From Microlunatus endophyticus (lineage in GTDB: Bacteria > Actinomycetota > Actinomycetes > Propionibacteriales > Propionibacteriaceae), in NCBI RefSeq assembly GCF_014646195.1, contig NZ_BMMZ01000001.1, positions 248,001-312,000 of the forward strand: DNA of 64,000 nucleotides, written 5' to 3'. Below, one piece after another: positions 17,149 to 27,661 of this stretch. The translations under genes and the position numbers were made by a program. The first letter of the stretch is position 1, and each line of letters begins with the position of its first letter. The notes beneath the pieces are model-generated. The model saw only the letters and a program-made list of their open reading frames with translations, was not told the DNA's origin and did not search any database.

Positions 17149-17162
17149 GGGCCTGCAGGACC
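17149..17162. promoter_or_regulatory. GC-rich palindrome in the divergent PNPOx/ctaC intergenic region
   Basis: An imperfect palindrome centred on CCTGCAGG, flanked by GG and CC, lies between the divergent PNPOx operon and ctaC. It matches 9 of 14 positions of the DosR box core GGGACTWWAGTCCC if W positions count as mismatches. It might be an operator of the adjacent response regulator; the match is weak. Confidence 0.3.
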
Positions 17163-17264
17163 TTGGAATACCGGGCCGACCGGGGGCGGTCCCTCGGGGT
17201 CTGCTGCGTTAGGGTGCTGATAGGTTTGACACGCTGTAGTAGTACGTCTTTCGAAAGGGTCGAC

Positions 17265-18134
17265 GTGGCACCAGACTCCCGCCCGCGGTTGCCGGTCCGA
17301 CGGTCTGCAACAAGGCTGTTGCTGGCAGGTCTCGGTGTTGGCGCGCTGGCGCTTGCCGGCTGTGCGGACACCGGGCCCGGACTCCCGAGCCGACTCGGCC
17401 TGCCGCCCGCCGCGAGCGACCGTACGCCGTACACCCACCATCTGTGGATCGGCGCCTGGATCGCCGCCTTTGGCGTCGGTGCGGCCGTCTGGGGCATGAT
17501 CGTCTGGTGCGTGGTGCGCTACCGCCGCCGCAAGCCGGGCATCCCGCGGCAGAACCGCTACAACCTGCCGATCGAGATCTTCTACACCGTGACCCCGTTC
17601 ATCCTGATCGGTGTGCTGTTCTACTTCACGGTGCTGACACAGGACAAGGTCCAGGCCAAGGTCGCCCATCCCGACCACACGATCACCGTGGTGGCGCAGA
17701 AGTGGAACTGGTCGTTCAACTACCAGGAGCAGAACAACCCCGACATCGGCCAAGCGGTCTGGGAGTCGGGAACCATCGAGCATCCGGCCGATCTCTACCT
17801 GCCGGTCGGCCAGAGCGTCCGCTTCAACCTCCGGTCGGTCGACGTGATCCACTCGTTCTGGGTCCCGGCCTTCTACGAGAAGCTGGACGTGGTGCCGGGC
17901 CGGGACAACAGTCTCGATCTGACGCCCACCAAGGAGGGTGTCTTCGCAGGCAAGTGCGCCGAGCTATGCGGCACGTACCACTCCGCGATGTTGTTCAACG
18001 TCCACATCGTCTCCCAGAGTGAGTACGAGGCCCACCTCAAGTCACTGATCGCCAAGGGCCAGACGGGCCAGTTGCAGACGCTGCAGAATCCGGTCGCCGT
18101 ACCGCAACGGCCGGCCGGGCAGGAAGGACACTGA
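17265..18134 (+). CDS. ctaC: Cytochrome c oxidase subunit II (lipoprotein precursor)
   Basis: This 289-aa subunit of the aa3 oxidase has a lipoprotein signal peptide ending LALAGC (C33), two transmembrane helices (about 60-80 and 100-120) and the periplasmic CuA domain with C231, C235, H239 and M242 ([12 protein letters not shown]) plus the upstream His in VIHSFW. It accepts electrons from the bc1 complex. The GTG start follows AAAGGG. A TTGACA (17227-17232) could be a -35 element. One base separates it from ctaD. Confidence 0.96.
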   Translation: MAPDSRPRLPVRRSATRLLLAGLGVGALALAGCADTGPGLPSRLGLPPAASDRTPYTHHLWIGAWIAAFGVGAAVWGMIVWCVVRYRRRKPGIPRQNRYNLPIEIFYTVTPFILIGVLFYFTVLTQDKVQAKVAHPDHTITVVAQKWNWSFNYQEQNNPDIGQAVWESGTIEHPADLYLPVGQSVRFNLRSVDVIHSFWVPAFYEKLDVVPGRDNSLDLTPTKEGVFAGKCAELCGTYHSAMLFNVHIVSQSEYEAHLKSLIAKGQTGQLQTLQNPVAVPQRPAGQEGH

Positions 18135-18135
18135 C

Positions 18136-19914
18136 GTGACGACCTTCGAGGGAACCGCCGAGCGGACTGCCGCGGCTCCGGCACGCGAGGTCAGCAGACC
18201 GCGGCCGATGGGCCAGTTGGCCTGGAAATGGCTGACTACCACCGATCACAAGATGATCGGCAACCTGTACTTCATCACCAGCTTCATCTTCTTCCTGTTC
18301 GGCGGCATCCTGGCGCTGGGCATCCGGGCGGAGCTGGCGTTCCCGGGGCTGCAGTTCCTGTCGTACGAGACGTACAACCAGTTCTTCACGATGCACGGCA
18401 CGATCATGTTGCTGATGTTCGCGACGCCGCTCTTCTCGGCGTTCGCGAATGCGATCATGCCGCTGCAGATCGGTGCGCCCGACGTCGCGTTCCCGCGGCT
18501 GAACATGTTGTCCTACTGGTTCTTCCTCTTCGGGGGCCTGATCGTCGTCTCGGGTTTCCTGTCGCCGGAAGGCGCGGCCTCGTTCGGCTGGTTCGCGTAC
18601 TCGCCGCTGAGCAATGCGGTCAACAGCCCCGGTGTCGGCGGTGACCTGTGGATCGTCGGGCTCTACCTGGTCGGCCTGTCCTCGATCCTCGGCTCGGTCA
18701 ACTTCATCACCACGATCCTGACCATGCGGGCACCCGGCATGACCATGTTCCGGATGCCGATCTTCACCTGGAACACGCTGATCACCTCGCTGCTGGTGCT
18801 GATCGCCTTCCCGATCCTGGCGGCCGCACTGCTGATGCTCGAGGCGGACCGGAAGTTCGGCGCCCACATCTTCGATTCCGCCAACGGCGGCGCGATCCTG
18901 TGGCAGCACCTGTTCTGGTTCTTCGGGCACCCCGAGGTCTACATCATCGCGTTGCCATTCTTCGGCATCATCACCGAGATCCTGCCCGTCTTCAGCCGTA
19001 AGCCGCTGTTCGGCTATATGACCCTGGTCGGCGCGACGCTGTCGATCGCGGCCCTGTCGGTCGCGGTGTGGGCCCACCACATGTACGTGACCGGTGCGGT
19101 GAACCTGCCGTTCTTCTCCTTCATGACCTTCCTGATCGCGGTACCGACCGGAGTGAAATTCTTCGACTGGATCGGCACCATGTGGGGTGGTTCGATCACC
19201 TTCGATACGCCGATGCTGTGGTGCATCGGCTTCCTCACCACCTTCCTCTTCGGTGGCCTGACCGGCATCATCCTGGCCAGCCCGCCGCTGGACTTCCAGC
19301 TGTCGGACTCCTACTTCGTGGTCGCGCACTTCCACTACGTGGTCTTCGGCACGGTGGTGTTCGCGATGTTCGCCGGCTTCTATTTCTGGTGGCCGAAATT
19401 CACCGGGCGGATGCTGGACGAGAAGTGGGGCAAGGTGCACTTCTGGTTGCTCTTCATCGGCTTCCACACGACATTCCTGGTCCAGCACTGGCTGGGTGTC
19501 GAGGGCATGCCGCGGCGCTATGCGGACTACCTGCCCAATGAGGGCTTCACGCTGCTGAACCAGATCTCCTCGGCCGGCGCATTCCTGCTCGGCGCCTCGA
19601 TGCTGCCGTTCATCTACAACGTGTGGAAGAGCCGCAAGAACCCCAAGGTGAACGTCGACGATCCGTGGGGCTGGGGCCGTTCGCTGGAGTGGGCGACCTC
19701 GTGCCCGCCGCCGCGGCACAACTTCGATTCGCTGCCGCGGATCCGTTCCGAGTCCCCGGCCTTCGACCTGCACCATCCCGAGATCGCGCTCGAGGAGTAC
19801 GCGTCCAACATGGCGGGTGAGGGCGAATTCATCGATTCCGGTGAGCACACCGGTCGGGTGGATGCGCTGATCGGCAATGCCGAACACAACAGCGGAGAGG
19901 GTGACGAACGATGA
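18136..19914 (+). CDS. ctaD: Cytochrome c oxidase subunit I
   Basis: This 592-aa integral membrane subunit carries heme a, heme a3 and CuB. Ligand motifs are visible: the heme a His in MHGTIM, CuB His and cross-linked Tyr in [16 protein letters not shown] for the other CuB histidines and VAHFHYV for the heme a3/a ligands. The K-channel lysine region and twelve helices are as usual. It starts with GTG directly after ctaC and overlaps ctaF by 4 bases. Confidence 0.97.
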   Translation: MTTFEGTAERTAAAPAREVSRPRPMGQLAWKWLTTTDHKMIGNLYFITSFIFFLFGGILALGIRAELAFPGLQFLSYETYNQFFTMHGTIMLLMFATPLFSAFANAIMPLQIGAPDVAFPRLNMLSYWFFLFGGLIVVSGFLSPEGAASFGWFAYSPLSNAVNSPGVGGDLWIVGLYLVGLSSILGSVNFITTILTMRAPGMTMFRMPIFTWNTLITSLLVLIAFPILAAALLMLEADRKFGAHIFDSANGGAILWQHLFWFFGHPEVYIIALPFFGIITEILPVFSRKPLFGYMTLVGATLSIAALSVAVWAHHMYVTGAVNLPFFSFMTFLIAVPTGVKFFDWIGTMWGGSITFDTPMLWCIGFLTTFLFGGLTGIILASPPLDFQLSDSYFVVAHFHYVVFGTVVFAMFAGFYFWWPKFTGRMLDEKWGKVHFWLLFIGFHTTFLVQHWLGVEGMPRRYADYLPNEGFTLLNQISSAGAFLLGASMLPFIYNVWKSRKNPKVNVDDPWGWGRSLEWATSCPPPRHNFDSLPRIRSESPAFDLHHPEIALEEYASNMAGEGEFIDSGEHTGRVDALIGNAEHNSGEGDER

Positions 19915-20306
19915 GGATGGAAGCCTGGATCTTCGCGATCCTGACGGTCTTTTTCCTGATCGTCACTCCGGCCTACTGGTTCGTCACGCACGAGACCACC
20001 GGTACGGCGGCGCTGACGCTGACCTTCTTCCTGTCGCTGATGATCGCGGGCTACCTGTCGCTCATCGCGCGGCGTATTGATGCGCGCCCGGAGGACAAGC
20101 GCGAGGGCGAGATCGTCGAGGGCGCCGGCGAGGTCGGATTCTTCTCCCCGAGCAGTGTCTGGCCGCTCTTCTGCGGGCTGAGCCTGGCGTTGGTGATGGT
20201 CGGCCTGGTGATCGGCTGGTGGCTGGTGATCATCGCCGGTGCGCTCGGGGTCGTCGCGCTGACGGGCCTGATCTACCAGTACTACCGGGGCGAATTCCAG
20301 CACTGA
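19911..20306 (+). CDS. ctaF: Cytochrome c oxidase subunit IV, actinobacterial type
   Basis: This 131-aa protein with four predicted helices (about 5-25, 32-52, 83-103 and 106-125) matches the actinobacterial CtaF subunit, which lies at the interface of the bc1-aa3 supercomplex. Its ATG overlaps the ctaD stop (ATGA). The C-terminal [10 protein letters not shown] is typical of the family. In M. tuberculosis ctaC/ctaF lie close to qcrCAB; here they are about 16 kb apart. Confidence 0.93.
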   Translation: MRMEAWIFAILTVFFLIVTPAYWFVTHETTGTAALTLTFFLSLMIAGYLSLIARRIDARPEDKREGEIVEGAGEVGFFSPSSVWPLFCGLSLALVMVGLVIGWWLVIIAGALGVVALTGLIYQYYRGEFQH

Positions 20307-20605
20307 CCTTCTTCGTCCGTCTGGGTGACGCTGCCGCGATCTTGGTCTGGCGACTTGCGTTCCGGGGGGCGACCCCCGTGCCCTCGGATCGGTAACGTCC
20401 CAAGATCATCTTGCGGGGCGGTTGCTCCGCACGCTCCGCAACCACGTTCCTCGGCTGCGTCCTCGGTCGGGCTTGGGGGCGTACGGCTGCCGAATGAGGT
20501 CGCACAAAAGCCGAGCGTGTGGATCTTCGTGGGGGTCTGAAAGTCCATACGCTCGACTTCTGGGACGTCGCCCGTAGTTCTGCGCCCGTGAGACGCCAAG
20601 ACCGG

Positions 20606-20634
20606 TTGACTTGGAATGGCCCACGTCGTATATT
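20606..20634 (+). promoter_or_regulatory. Sigma70-type promoter of the padR-MFS operon
   Basis: A -35 element TTGACT (20606-20611) is followed by exactly 17 bases and a -10 element TATATT (20629-20634). This is the best housekeeping-type promoter match in the window, 36 bases before the padR ATG. Confidence 0.75.
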
Positions 20635-20646
20635 CCAGATGGAATA
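20631..20646. promoter_or_regulatory. PadR operator candidate overlapping the -10 element
   Basis: The perfect inverted repeat TATTCC-N4-GGAATA overlaps the -10 element and lies immediately upstream of padR. A repressor bound here would block RNA polymerase, consistent with autorepression and control of the co-transcribed drug-type exporter. Confidence 0.72.
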
Positions 20647-20669
20647 ATTCGTACGGAGCTTGGGGTGTG

Positions 20670-21239
20670 ATGAAGCTGACGCCGTTGGCGGTGAGTGTGT
20701 TGTCGCTGCTGGGTCAGCGACCGATGCATCCGTACGAGATGTATTCGGTGATGCTGGAGCGCCACGAAGACGCCTTGGTCAAGGTTCGTCCGGGGTCGCT
20801 CTACCACGCGGTCGAGCGACTCGAGCGGGACGGACTGGTCAAGTCCCTGGGCACCGATCGCCCGACCGGACGCCCGGAGCGTACGGTCTACGAAGCGACG
20901 CTCGAGGGTCACGAAGCCCTGCTCGACTGGGTGCGTTCGGGTCTGCGGCAGTGGCAGCCCGAGTTTCCACAATTCCCACTTGCGTTGGCGCTGGCCAACA
21001 ATCTGCCGGCCGACACCGTCGTCGGGTTGCTCGAGGAGTACCTGCACTCCCTCGACCTGGAGGTGGCCGAGATGGAAGAGGCCGTCGCCGAGGTCAAGCG
21101 GCGCGAACTCCCCGAAGCCTTCTGGATCGAGAACGACTATCTGCTCGCGGTACGACAGGCCGAGCGCGCCTGGATCGCCGCCACCATTGAAAGACTCACG
21201 ACGGGGGAGCTCCCATGGCACAAGAAACATCAATTCTGA
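20670..21239 (+). CDS. PadR family transcriptional regulator
   Basis: This 189-aa protein has an N-terminal winged helix (residues 1-85; VLSLLGQRPMHPYEMYSVM, RPGSLYHAVERLERDGLV) and a helical C-terminal dimerisation part, as in PadR subfamily 2/Vir regulators. The ATG at 20670 (MKLTPLAV) is preceded by GGAG and fits the family start; an upstream ATG at 20616 falls within the promoter. Its last 25 bases overlap the MFS exporter gene, so it most likely represses that exporter in the absence of substrate. Confidence 0.92.
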   Translation: MKLTPLAVSVLSLLGQRPMHPYEMYSVMLERHEDALVKVRPGSLYHAVERLERDGLVKSLGTDRPTGRPERTVYEATLEGHEALLDWVRSGLRQWQPEFPQFPLALALANNLPADTVVGLLEEYLHSLDLEVAEMEEAVAEVKRRELPEAFWIENDYLLAVRQAERAWIAATIERLTTGELPWHKKHQF

Positions 21240-22708
21240 CCACGGCTGCGCCGCCGGGACGCAGTCCCTGGCCGGCGCTCTGGGCGCTGGTCATCGGCTT
21301 CTTCATGATCCTGGTCGACGCGACGATCGTGTCCGTCGGCGTGCCGGCGATCATGCGCGGCCTCGACACCGGCGTCAACTCGGTCATCTGGGTGACCAGC
21401 GCCTACCTGCTGTCCTATGCCGTGCCGTTGTTGATCACCGGCCGGCTCGGTGACCGGATCGGTCCCAAGTGGGTCTACCTGATCGGGTTGGCCGTCTTCA
21501 CGCTCTCCTCGCTGTGGTGCGGCCTGGCACCCAGCATCACGATCCTGATCGTCGCCCGGGTGTTCCAGGGACTCGGTGCGTCGATGATGACCCCGCAGAC
21601 GATGACCGTGATCACCCGGACGTTCCCGCCGCACCAGCGCGGTCGGGCGATGGCGCTGTGGGGTGCGGTCGCCGGGATCGCCGGCATCGTCGGGCCGATC
21701 GCCGGCGGTCTGCTGATCGACGGCCCGGGCTGGCAGTGGATCTTCTTCATCAACGTACCGGTCGGCGCCATCGCATTCGTGCTCGCGATGCGGCTGGTGC
21801 CACGCCTGGAGACCCACGCGCACCGCTTCGACATCCTCGGCGTCCTGCTCAGTGCGGCCGGCATGTTCACGATCGTCTTCGGCATCCAGGAGGGGGAGTC
21901 GTACGACTGGGCCGGCTGGATCTGGGGCCTGATCGGCATCGGCGTGCTGCTGATGATCGCGTTCGTGATCTGGCAGCGCTTCAACAAGGCCGAGCCGCTG
22001 GTGCCGCTCGGACTCTTCCGGGACCGGAACTTCTCGCTCTCCAACGTCGCGATCATGGCCGTCGGGTTCATGATCATCGCGATGCAGCTGCCCTTCATGC
22101 TGTACGCCCAGACGGTCCGCGGCTTCACCCCGACCCAGGCGGCCTTGCTGATGCTGCCGAACGCGATCGTCGGCATCGCCCTGGCACCGATCGTCGGACG
22201 GCTGGTCGATCTCTACCACCCGCGCTACCTCGCCGGTTTCGGTCTGCTCACCGATGCGGTCGCGCTGTTCTGGGCCAGTCGGGTCCTGCAGCCCGACACC
22301 CCGGTCTGGCACCTGCTGCTGCCGCTGACCCTGCTCGGCGTCGGTACGGCCTTCACCTTCGGACCGATCAGCGTCTCGGCGAACCGCAACCTGCCGATGC
22401 ACCAGGCGGGCGCCGGCTCCGGTGTCTTCAACGCGATGCGCCAGGTCGGCTCGGTGCTCGGCAGTGCCGCGATCGCCGCACTGATGGAGTCCCGGCTGGC
22501 CGCGAATCTGCCGGCTGTGCCCGGCGGCGCGTCGGTCTCGGACGCCGAGTTCGGTACGCTCCCGGCCCAGTTGAAGGACGGTTTCGCCACCGCGATGAGC
22601 CAGTCGTTGCTGATGCCGGCCGGAGTGATCCTGATCGGGTTCCTGGTGGCGATCTTCCTGGTCGCGCCGAAGCATCTGGCCCAGGGCCGTCCGGGTGGGG
22701 GACACTGA
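21215..22708 (+). CDS. MFS transporter, DHA2 (EmrB/QacA) family
   Basis: This 497-aa exporter has about 14 membrane helices. Family motifs include LDATIVSVGVPAI-type sequence in helix 1 (MILVDATIVSVGVPAI), motif A GRLGDRIGPKWVYLIG and motif C-like AGIVGPIAGGLLID. These are proton-driven multidrug or metabolite exporters. It overlaps padR by 25 bases and is the obvious target of that regulator. The substrate is unknown. Confidence 0.92.
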   Translation: MAQETSILTTAAPPGRSPWPALWALVIGFFMILVDATIVSVGVPAIMRGLDTGVNSVIWVTSAYLLSYAVPLLITGRLGDRIGPKWVYLIGLAVFTLSSLWCGLAPSITILIVARVFQGLGASMMTPQTMTVITRTFPPHQRGRAMALWGAVAGIAGIVGPIAGGLLIDGPGWQWIFFINVPVGAIAFVLAMRLVPRLETHAHRFDILGVLLSAAGMFTIVFGIQEGESYDWAGWIWGLIGIGVLLMIAFVIWQRFNKAEPLVPLGLFRDRNFSLSNVAIMAVGFMIIAMQLPFMLYAQTVRGFTPTQAALLMLPNAIVGIALAPIVGRLVDLYHPRYLAGFGLLTDAVALFWASRVLQPDTPVWHLLLPLTLLGVGTAFTFGPISVSANRNLPMHQAGAGSGVFNAMRQVGSVLGSAAIAALMESRLAANLPAVPGGASVSDAEFGTLPAQLKDGFATAMSQSLLMPAGVILIGFLVAIFLVAPKHLAQGRPGGGH

Positions 22709-22712
22709 AGTC

Positions 22713-22985
22713 ATGTGTCGCAACATCCGCCAGCTGCACAACTTCGACCCGCCGGCCACCAGCCAGGAGGTCCACGATGCAGCCCTGCAGTACGTGCGCA
22801 AGATCGCCGGAACGACGAAGCCGTCGAAGGCCAACGAGGAGGCGTTCGATCGTGCAGTCGCTGAGATCGCGCATCTGACGCAGCATCTGCTCGACGATCT
22901 GGTGACCGCAGCACCGCCCAAGAACCGCGAGGAGGAGGCTGCCAAGCGTCGCGCACGGTCGGCCCAGCGGTACGCGACCGCCTGA
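22713..22985 (+). CDS. DUF2277 family protein
   Basis: This 90-aa protein starts MCRNIRQLHNFDPPAT and continues with YVRKIAGTTKPSKAN and HLTQHLLDDLVT, all conserved in the DUF2277 family. The function of the family is not established. The ATG at 22713 is 4 bases after the MFS stop, so it may be the last gene of that operon. Confidence 0.88.
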   Translation: MCRNIRQLHNFDPPATSQEVHDAALQYVRKIAGTTKPSKANEEAFDRAVAEIAHLTQHLLDDLVTAAPPKNREEEAAKRRARSAQRYATA

Positions 22986-23012
22986 CCCTTCGGCAGGCTC
23001 AGAAACCGTTTC

Positions 23013-23028
23013 TCAACCGATGGGTTGA
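23013..23028. promoter_or_regulatory. ArsR operator candidate, upstream copy
   Basis: The inverted repeat TCAACC-GATG-GGTTGA lies 60 bases before the arsR start. Its right arm is part of TTGACA (23025-23030), a good -35 hexamer, so binding here would block polymerase. Confidence 0.7.
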
Positions 23029-23057
23029 CAAAGCTTCCGTACCGTGGTGAGCTTTAC

Positions 23058-23073
23058 TCAACCAATCGGTTGA
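23058..23073. promoter_or_regulatory. ArsR operator candidate, downstream copy
   Basis: A second inverted repeat with identical arms (TCAACC-AATC-GGTTGA) lies 14 bases before the arsR GTG, centred exactly 45 bp from the first copy. Two identical half-site pairs around one promoter support cooperative autorepression. Confidence 0.72.
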
Positions 23074-23087
23074 GGAAAGGTGAGCAC

Positions 23088-23423
23088 GTGGCTCAGGACG
23101 CATTGTCGAAGGTCTTCGCGGCTCTGGCGGAGCCGACCCGGCGGGACATGGTGGCGCGACTCACGCTGGCCGATGCCACCGTGGGGGAGTTGGCGGAGCC
23201 GTACGACATGTCCATGCAGGCAGTCTCCAAGCACATCAGGGTGCTGGAGGACTCCGGACTGGTCAGCCGATCGCGCGACGCGCAACGGCGGCCCGTCCAC
23301 CTGCAGGCCGAGGTGTTCGATCTGATGACCACCTGGATCCGCCGCTACCAGCGGCAGGCCGAAGAGCGCTACCGCCGCCTGGATGCCGTCCTCGCCGAAC
23401 AGCCTGGAGGAGACGCAGGATGA
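23088..23423 (+). CDS. ArsR/SmtB-type winged-helix repressor (SdpR-like)
   Basis: This 111-aa regulator has the ArsR helix-turn-helix (residues 15-70: FAALAEPTRRDMVARL, MSMQAVSKHIRVLEDSGLV) and no metal-binding cysteine cluster, placing it in the group that commonly sits upstream of an SRPBCC (AHSA1) gene. The GTG at 23088 follows AAAGG and gives the normal family length. It overlaps the SRPBCC gene by 4 bases. Confidence 0.92.
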   Translation: MAQDALSKVFAALAEPTRRDMVARLTLADATVGELAEPYDMSMQAVSKHIRVLEDSGLVSRSRDAQRRPVHLQAEVFDLMTTWIRRYQRQAEERYRRLDAVLAEQPGGDAG

Positions 23424-23900
23424 GCACCAACACCAACAACACCAAAGCCGCGGCGATCATCGCCGACCCCGACCTGCCCAAGGTCACGATCACCCGTGAG
23501 TTCGACGCGCCGGCGGACCAGGTCTTCCGGGCCCATGTCGATCCGGAGCTCTTCGCCCGCTGGATCGGGCCGAGCCAGTACGAGGTCACGGTCGACCGCT
23601 GGGAGCCAACCACCGGCGGAAACTACCGGTACGCCACCGGAGAGCACTGGTTCTTCGGGTCGTTCCACGAGGTGCTGCACGATCAGCACAAGATCGTCCA
23701 GACCTGGGGCTACGAGGGTATTCCGGGGGGCCGTGAGCCTGGAGACCCTGACGATCACCGACCTGCCCGACGGCCGCTGCCGGTTGACCACGGTCTCGCT
23801 CGTCGACTCGATGGAAGCCCAGGCGATGATGCTGGCCAGCGGCATGGACAGCGGCGTCAACGAGGGTTACGCCAAGCTCGACGCATTGCTGAAGTCCTGA
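23420..23900 (+). pseudogene. SRPBCC/AHSA1 domain protein, frameshifted
   Basis: The gene begins MSTNTNNTKAAAI and encodes a typical AHSA1-like START fold (VTITREFDAPADQVFRA, RWIGPSQYEVTVDRW) up to a run of six G at 23725-23730. There the frame shifts; with five G the protein would continue AVSLETLTITDLPDG... to the TGA at 23898-23900, giving about 159 aa. As written, the original frame runs on into the downstream hexosaminidase gene. This may be a sequencing error in a homopolymer, a recent mutation or slippage. ArsR-SRPBCC pairs are common; the ligand is unknown. Confidence 0.85.
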
Positions 23901-23917
23901 CGGCTACGATCTGCGAT

Positions 23918-25510
23918 GTGCTGCCACTGATCCCCGCTCCGACCGCCGCCGCCGAGACCGGACCCGGGTTCACCCTCGAGACCGGAATGGCGGTCGGGGT
24001 GGAATCGGCCCTGGCGGGCGTCGTACGCCCGTTCGTCGAAGCCGTTGCAGGCGACCATGGTCTGCAACTCGAGGTGGTCGACGGGCCGGCAGCGATCACC
24101 CTGGAGCTGGTCACCGACGATGAGGAGCTCGCCGCGCTGCCGGCCACCGAGGGCGTACGGGCCGATGACCATGCGGCCGACTCCGAGCACTATGGTCTGA
24201 CGATCACGACCGAGGGTGTCCGAATCCGCGCCAAGCAGCCGATCGGATTGCATCGGGGCCTGACTACCCTGCGGCAGTTGTTGATCAACGGCCCGGGCCT
24301 GCCGGGCGTACGGATCCTGGACGCGCCCCGCTACGCCTGGCGCGGGCTCAACTTCGATGTCGTCCGGACCTTCTTCTCCCCGGAGATCGTCCGTCGGGTC
24401 ATCGATCTTCTCGACACCTACAAGCTCAACGTCCTGCACCTGCACCTGACTGACGACCAGGGCTGGCGGTTGGAGATCGACGGCTGGCCGGAGCTGACCG
24501 GCATCGGTGCCCAGGGCGCTTACGGTGATCGGCCGGGCGGTCATTTCACCATCGAGGACTACAACGATCTTGTCGCCTATGCCGCCGAGCGCTTCATCAC
24601 AGTGGTGCCGGAATTCGATCTCCCCGGGCACAGCACGGCGTTGATCAACTCCTACCCGGAATTCGGCAAGACCGAGGACGCCGGCGGCATCCCGATGAGC
24701 AAGCTGGATGCCGACAACCCGCGTTTGTGGGAGTTGATCACCGACGTCCTCGGTCAGTACGCGGCACTGTCGCCAGGCCGGTTCCTGCATCTGGGCGGTG
24801 ATGAGGGATTCGGGCTGACCGACGAATTCCACCGCGACTTCCTCGACCGGGCGATCGGCATCGTGCACAGCCTGGGCAAACAGGTGATCGGCTGGCAGGA
24901 GGCTGCCCGGGCCGGACTGGGGGAGGGGGACATCGCCCAGTACTGGATCGACTTCACCGATCGGCTGGATCAGATGTTCGCAGCCCTGAGTGACGGCAGC
25001 GATCCGGCCCGCAGCGACCTCGCCCTCGAAGAACGTGGCCGGCAGCTGGTCGAGCTCTTCCGCAAGGCCGACGATGATCTTGGTCTGGCGGTCCGCAACG
25101 GGGCTGGGATCCTGTTCTCCCCGGTCAGTTACTGCTACCTGGACCGGCCGTACGCCGACGAGCCCGACGAAGATCAACGAGAGCAGTGGCAGCGACTCGG
25201 GCTGCGCCAGGCGTATGGCCAGATCAGTATCGAGGACGCGTACGACTTCGATCCCGGTCAGGCATTGCAGGAGGTCGCCGAGGGTGCCGTGATCAGTGGT
25301 GTCGAAGCCACCATCTGGTGCGAGACGATCACCGACGAATCCGACCTGCAGTTCCTGCTGTTGCCCCGACTGGCCGGCATCGCCGAGCGCGCCTGGTCGC
25401 CGGCGGGCCGGACCTGGGACGAATACCGCCCCCGGCTGGTCGCCCAGCGCAGCTTGTGGACCGGGCGCGGCTACACCTGGTTCGACCCGCCGGCGCTGGC
25501 CGGCAGCTGA
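23918..25510 (+). CDS. Beta-N-acetylhexosaminidase, glycoside hydrolase family 20
   Basis: This 530-aa enzyme removes terminal beta-linked GlcNAc/GalNAc. It has a GH20b N-terminal domain (about 1-135) and a TIM barrel starting APRYAWRGLNFDVVR, with HLHLTDDQGWR and the catalytic pair D295-E296 in HLGGDEGFGL. No signal peptide is seen, so it is probably cytoplasmic and acts on imported sugars or on cell-wall fragments. I chose the GTG at 23918 as the first start after the SRPBCC stop; no strong ribosome site is visible, so the exact start is uncertain. Confidence 0.88.
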   Translation: MLPLIPAPTAAAETGPGFTLETGMAVGVESALAGVVRPFVEAVAGDHGLQLEVVDGPAAITLELVTDDEELAALPATEGVRADDHAADSEHYGLTITTEGVRIRAKQPIGLHRGLTTLRQLLINGPGLPGVRILDAPRYAWRGLNFDVVRTFFSPEIVRRVIDLLDTYKLNVLHLHLTDDQGWRLEIDGWPELTGIGAQGAYGDRPGGHFTIEDYNDLVAYAAERFITVVPEFDLPGHSTALINSYPEFGKTEDAGGIPMSKLDADNPRLWELITDVLGQYAALSPGRFLHLGGDEGFGLTDEFHRDFLDRAIGIVHSLGKQVIGWQEAARAGLGEGDIAQYWIDFTDRLDQMFAALSDGSDPARSDLALEERGRQLVELFRKADDDLGLAVRNGAGILFSPVSYCYLDRPYADEPDEDQREQWQRLGLRQAYGQISIEDAYDFDPGQALQEVAEGAVISGVEATIWCETITDESDLQFLLLPRLAGIAERAWSPAGRTWDEYRPRLVAQRSLWTGRGYTWFDPPALAGS

Positions 25511-27061
<1,551 letters not shown>

Positions 27062-27604
27062 TCAGCTGCCGGAACCGGCCGACGATTCGGCGGTGATCTG
27101 TTCGATCGCCCACTGCGCCCACTCGATGGTCGCCTGGTACATCCTGATGCCGTACTGCGCCGCCAGCGCTCCCTGTCGGGCCGCTCCGCCGCCGGCCAGG
27201 TGCTCCTGATACTCGGCGTCGATCGCCTCCCGCTGCCGGGTCGAGTATTCGATCGTGCGGGTGAGTATCTGGCGCGCCTCGTCCTGGTCCAGCGCCGACA
27301 GCAGGAAGAGCCGCAGGACGTACTCGTTCCGTACGCCGCCGGCCACGGTCGGCGGTCTCAGCAGCCAGCCGCGCAGCTCCTCCTGACCCTGGCCGGTGAT
27401 CGCATAGGTCTTGCGACCGCGAGCGCCCTCTTCGGCGATCTCGATCAGTCCGTCCTCGGTGAGCTTCCTCAACTCGGGATAGATCTGGCTGTGTTTGGCG
27501 TCCCAGGCGTACGCGCCGATCCCCTCGCTGAAGCGTCGGGTCAGGTCGTAGCCGCTGGACGGATGTTCGTTGAGCAGGCCGAGCAGGGCGAAGCGCAGGG
27601 ACAT
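27062..27604 (-). CDS. PadR family transcriptional regulator
   Basis: This 180-aa regulator begins MSLRFALLGLLNEHPSSGYDL and has the winged helix (KHSQIYPELRKLTEDGLIE) and the C-terminal helical PadR/Vir domain. No ribosome site precedes the ATG, but TACGAT lies 6 bases upstream on the minus strand and could be a -10 for a leaderless transcript; this favours 27604 over 27619. A perfect palindrome upstream is the likely operator. It faces the carotenoid oxygenase gene, which it probably regulates. Confidence 0.9.
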   Translation of the reverse strand: MSLRFALLGLLNEHPSSGYDLTRRFSEGIGAYAWDAKHSQIYPELRKLTEDGLIEIAEEGARGRKTYAITGQGQEELRGWLLRPPTVAGGVRNEYVLRLFLLSALDQDEARQILTRTIEYSTRQREAIDAEYQEHLAGGGAARQGALAAQYGIRMYQATIEWAQWAIEQITAESSAGSGS

Positions 27605-27627
27605 GAGGCGATCGTACATGAAACTAT

Positions 27628-27651
27628 TGACATGTCGAATACGACATGTCA
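27628..27651. promoter_or_regulatory. Perfect palindromic operator between padR and carotenoid oxygenase genes
   Basis: Ten-base arms TGACATGTCG and CGACATGTCA are separated by 4 bases with no mismatch. The site contains the ATGT/ACAT half-sites known for PadR proteins and covers the putative -35 region of padR and the TTGACA (27627-27632) facing the oxygenase gene, so one bound dimer could control both directions. Confidence 0.82.
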
Positions 27652-27661
27652 GTCTCGACCT

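Larger units (their letters stand above)
20307..20669. other. Intergenic region after ctaF with dispersed repeat and padR promoter
   Basis: No gene is supported. The first part holds a CGGGGG-N4-CCCCCG palindrome (20363-20378) and a TTGCTCCGCACGCTCCG segment related to sequence after erpA (13940-13970). The last 70 bases carry the promoter and operator of the padR-MFS unit. No clear terminator with a T-run was found for ctaF. Confidence 0.6.

Noticed and set aside
18037..19887. A 616-codon minus-strand open frame
   Set aside because: Antisense to ctaD, whose heme and copper ligands are all present.
23420..25510. A single 696-aa SRPBCC-hexosaminidase fusion
   Set aside because: The join is a frameshifted segment with unconserved residues; the true SRPBCC end lies in another frame and stops at 23900, before the hexosaminidase.
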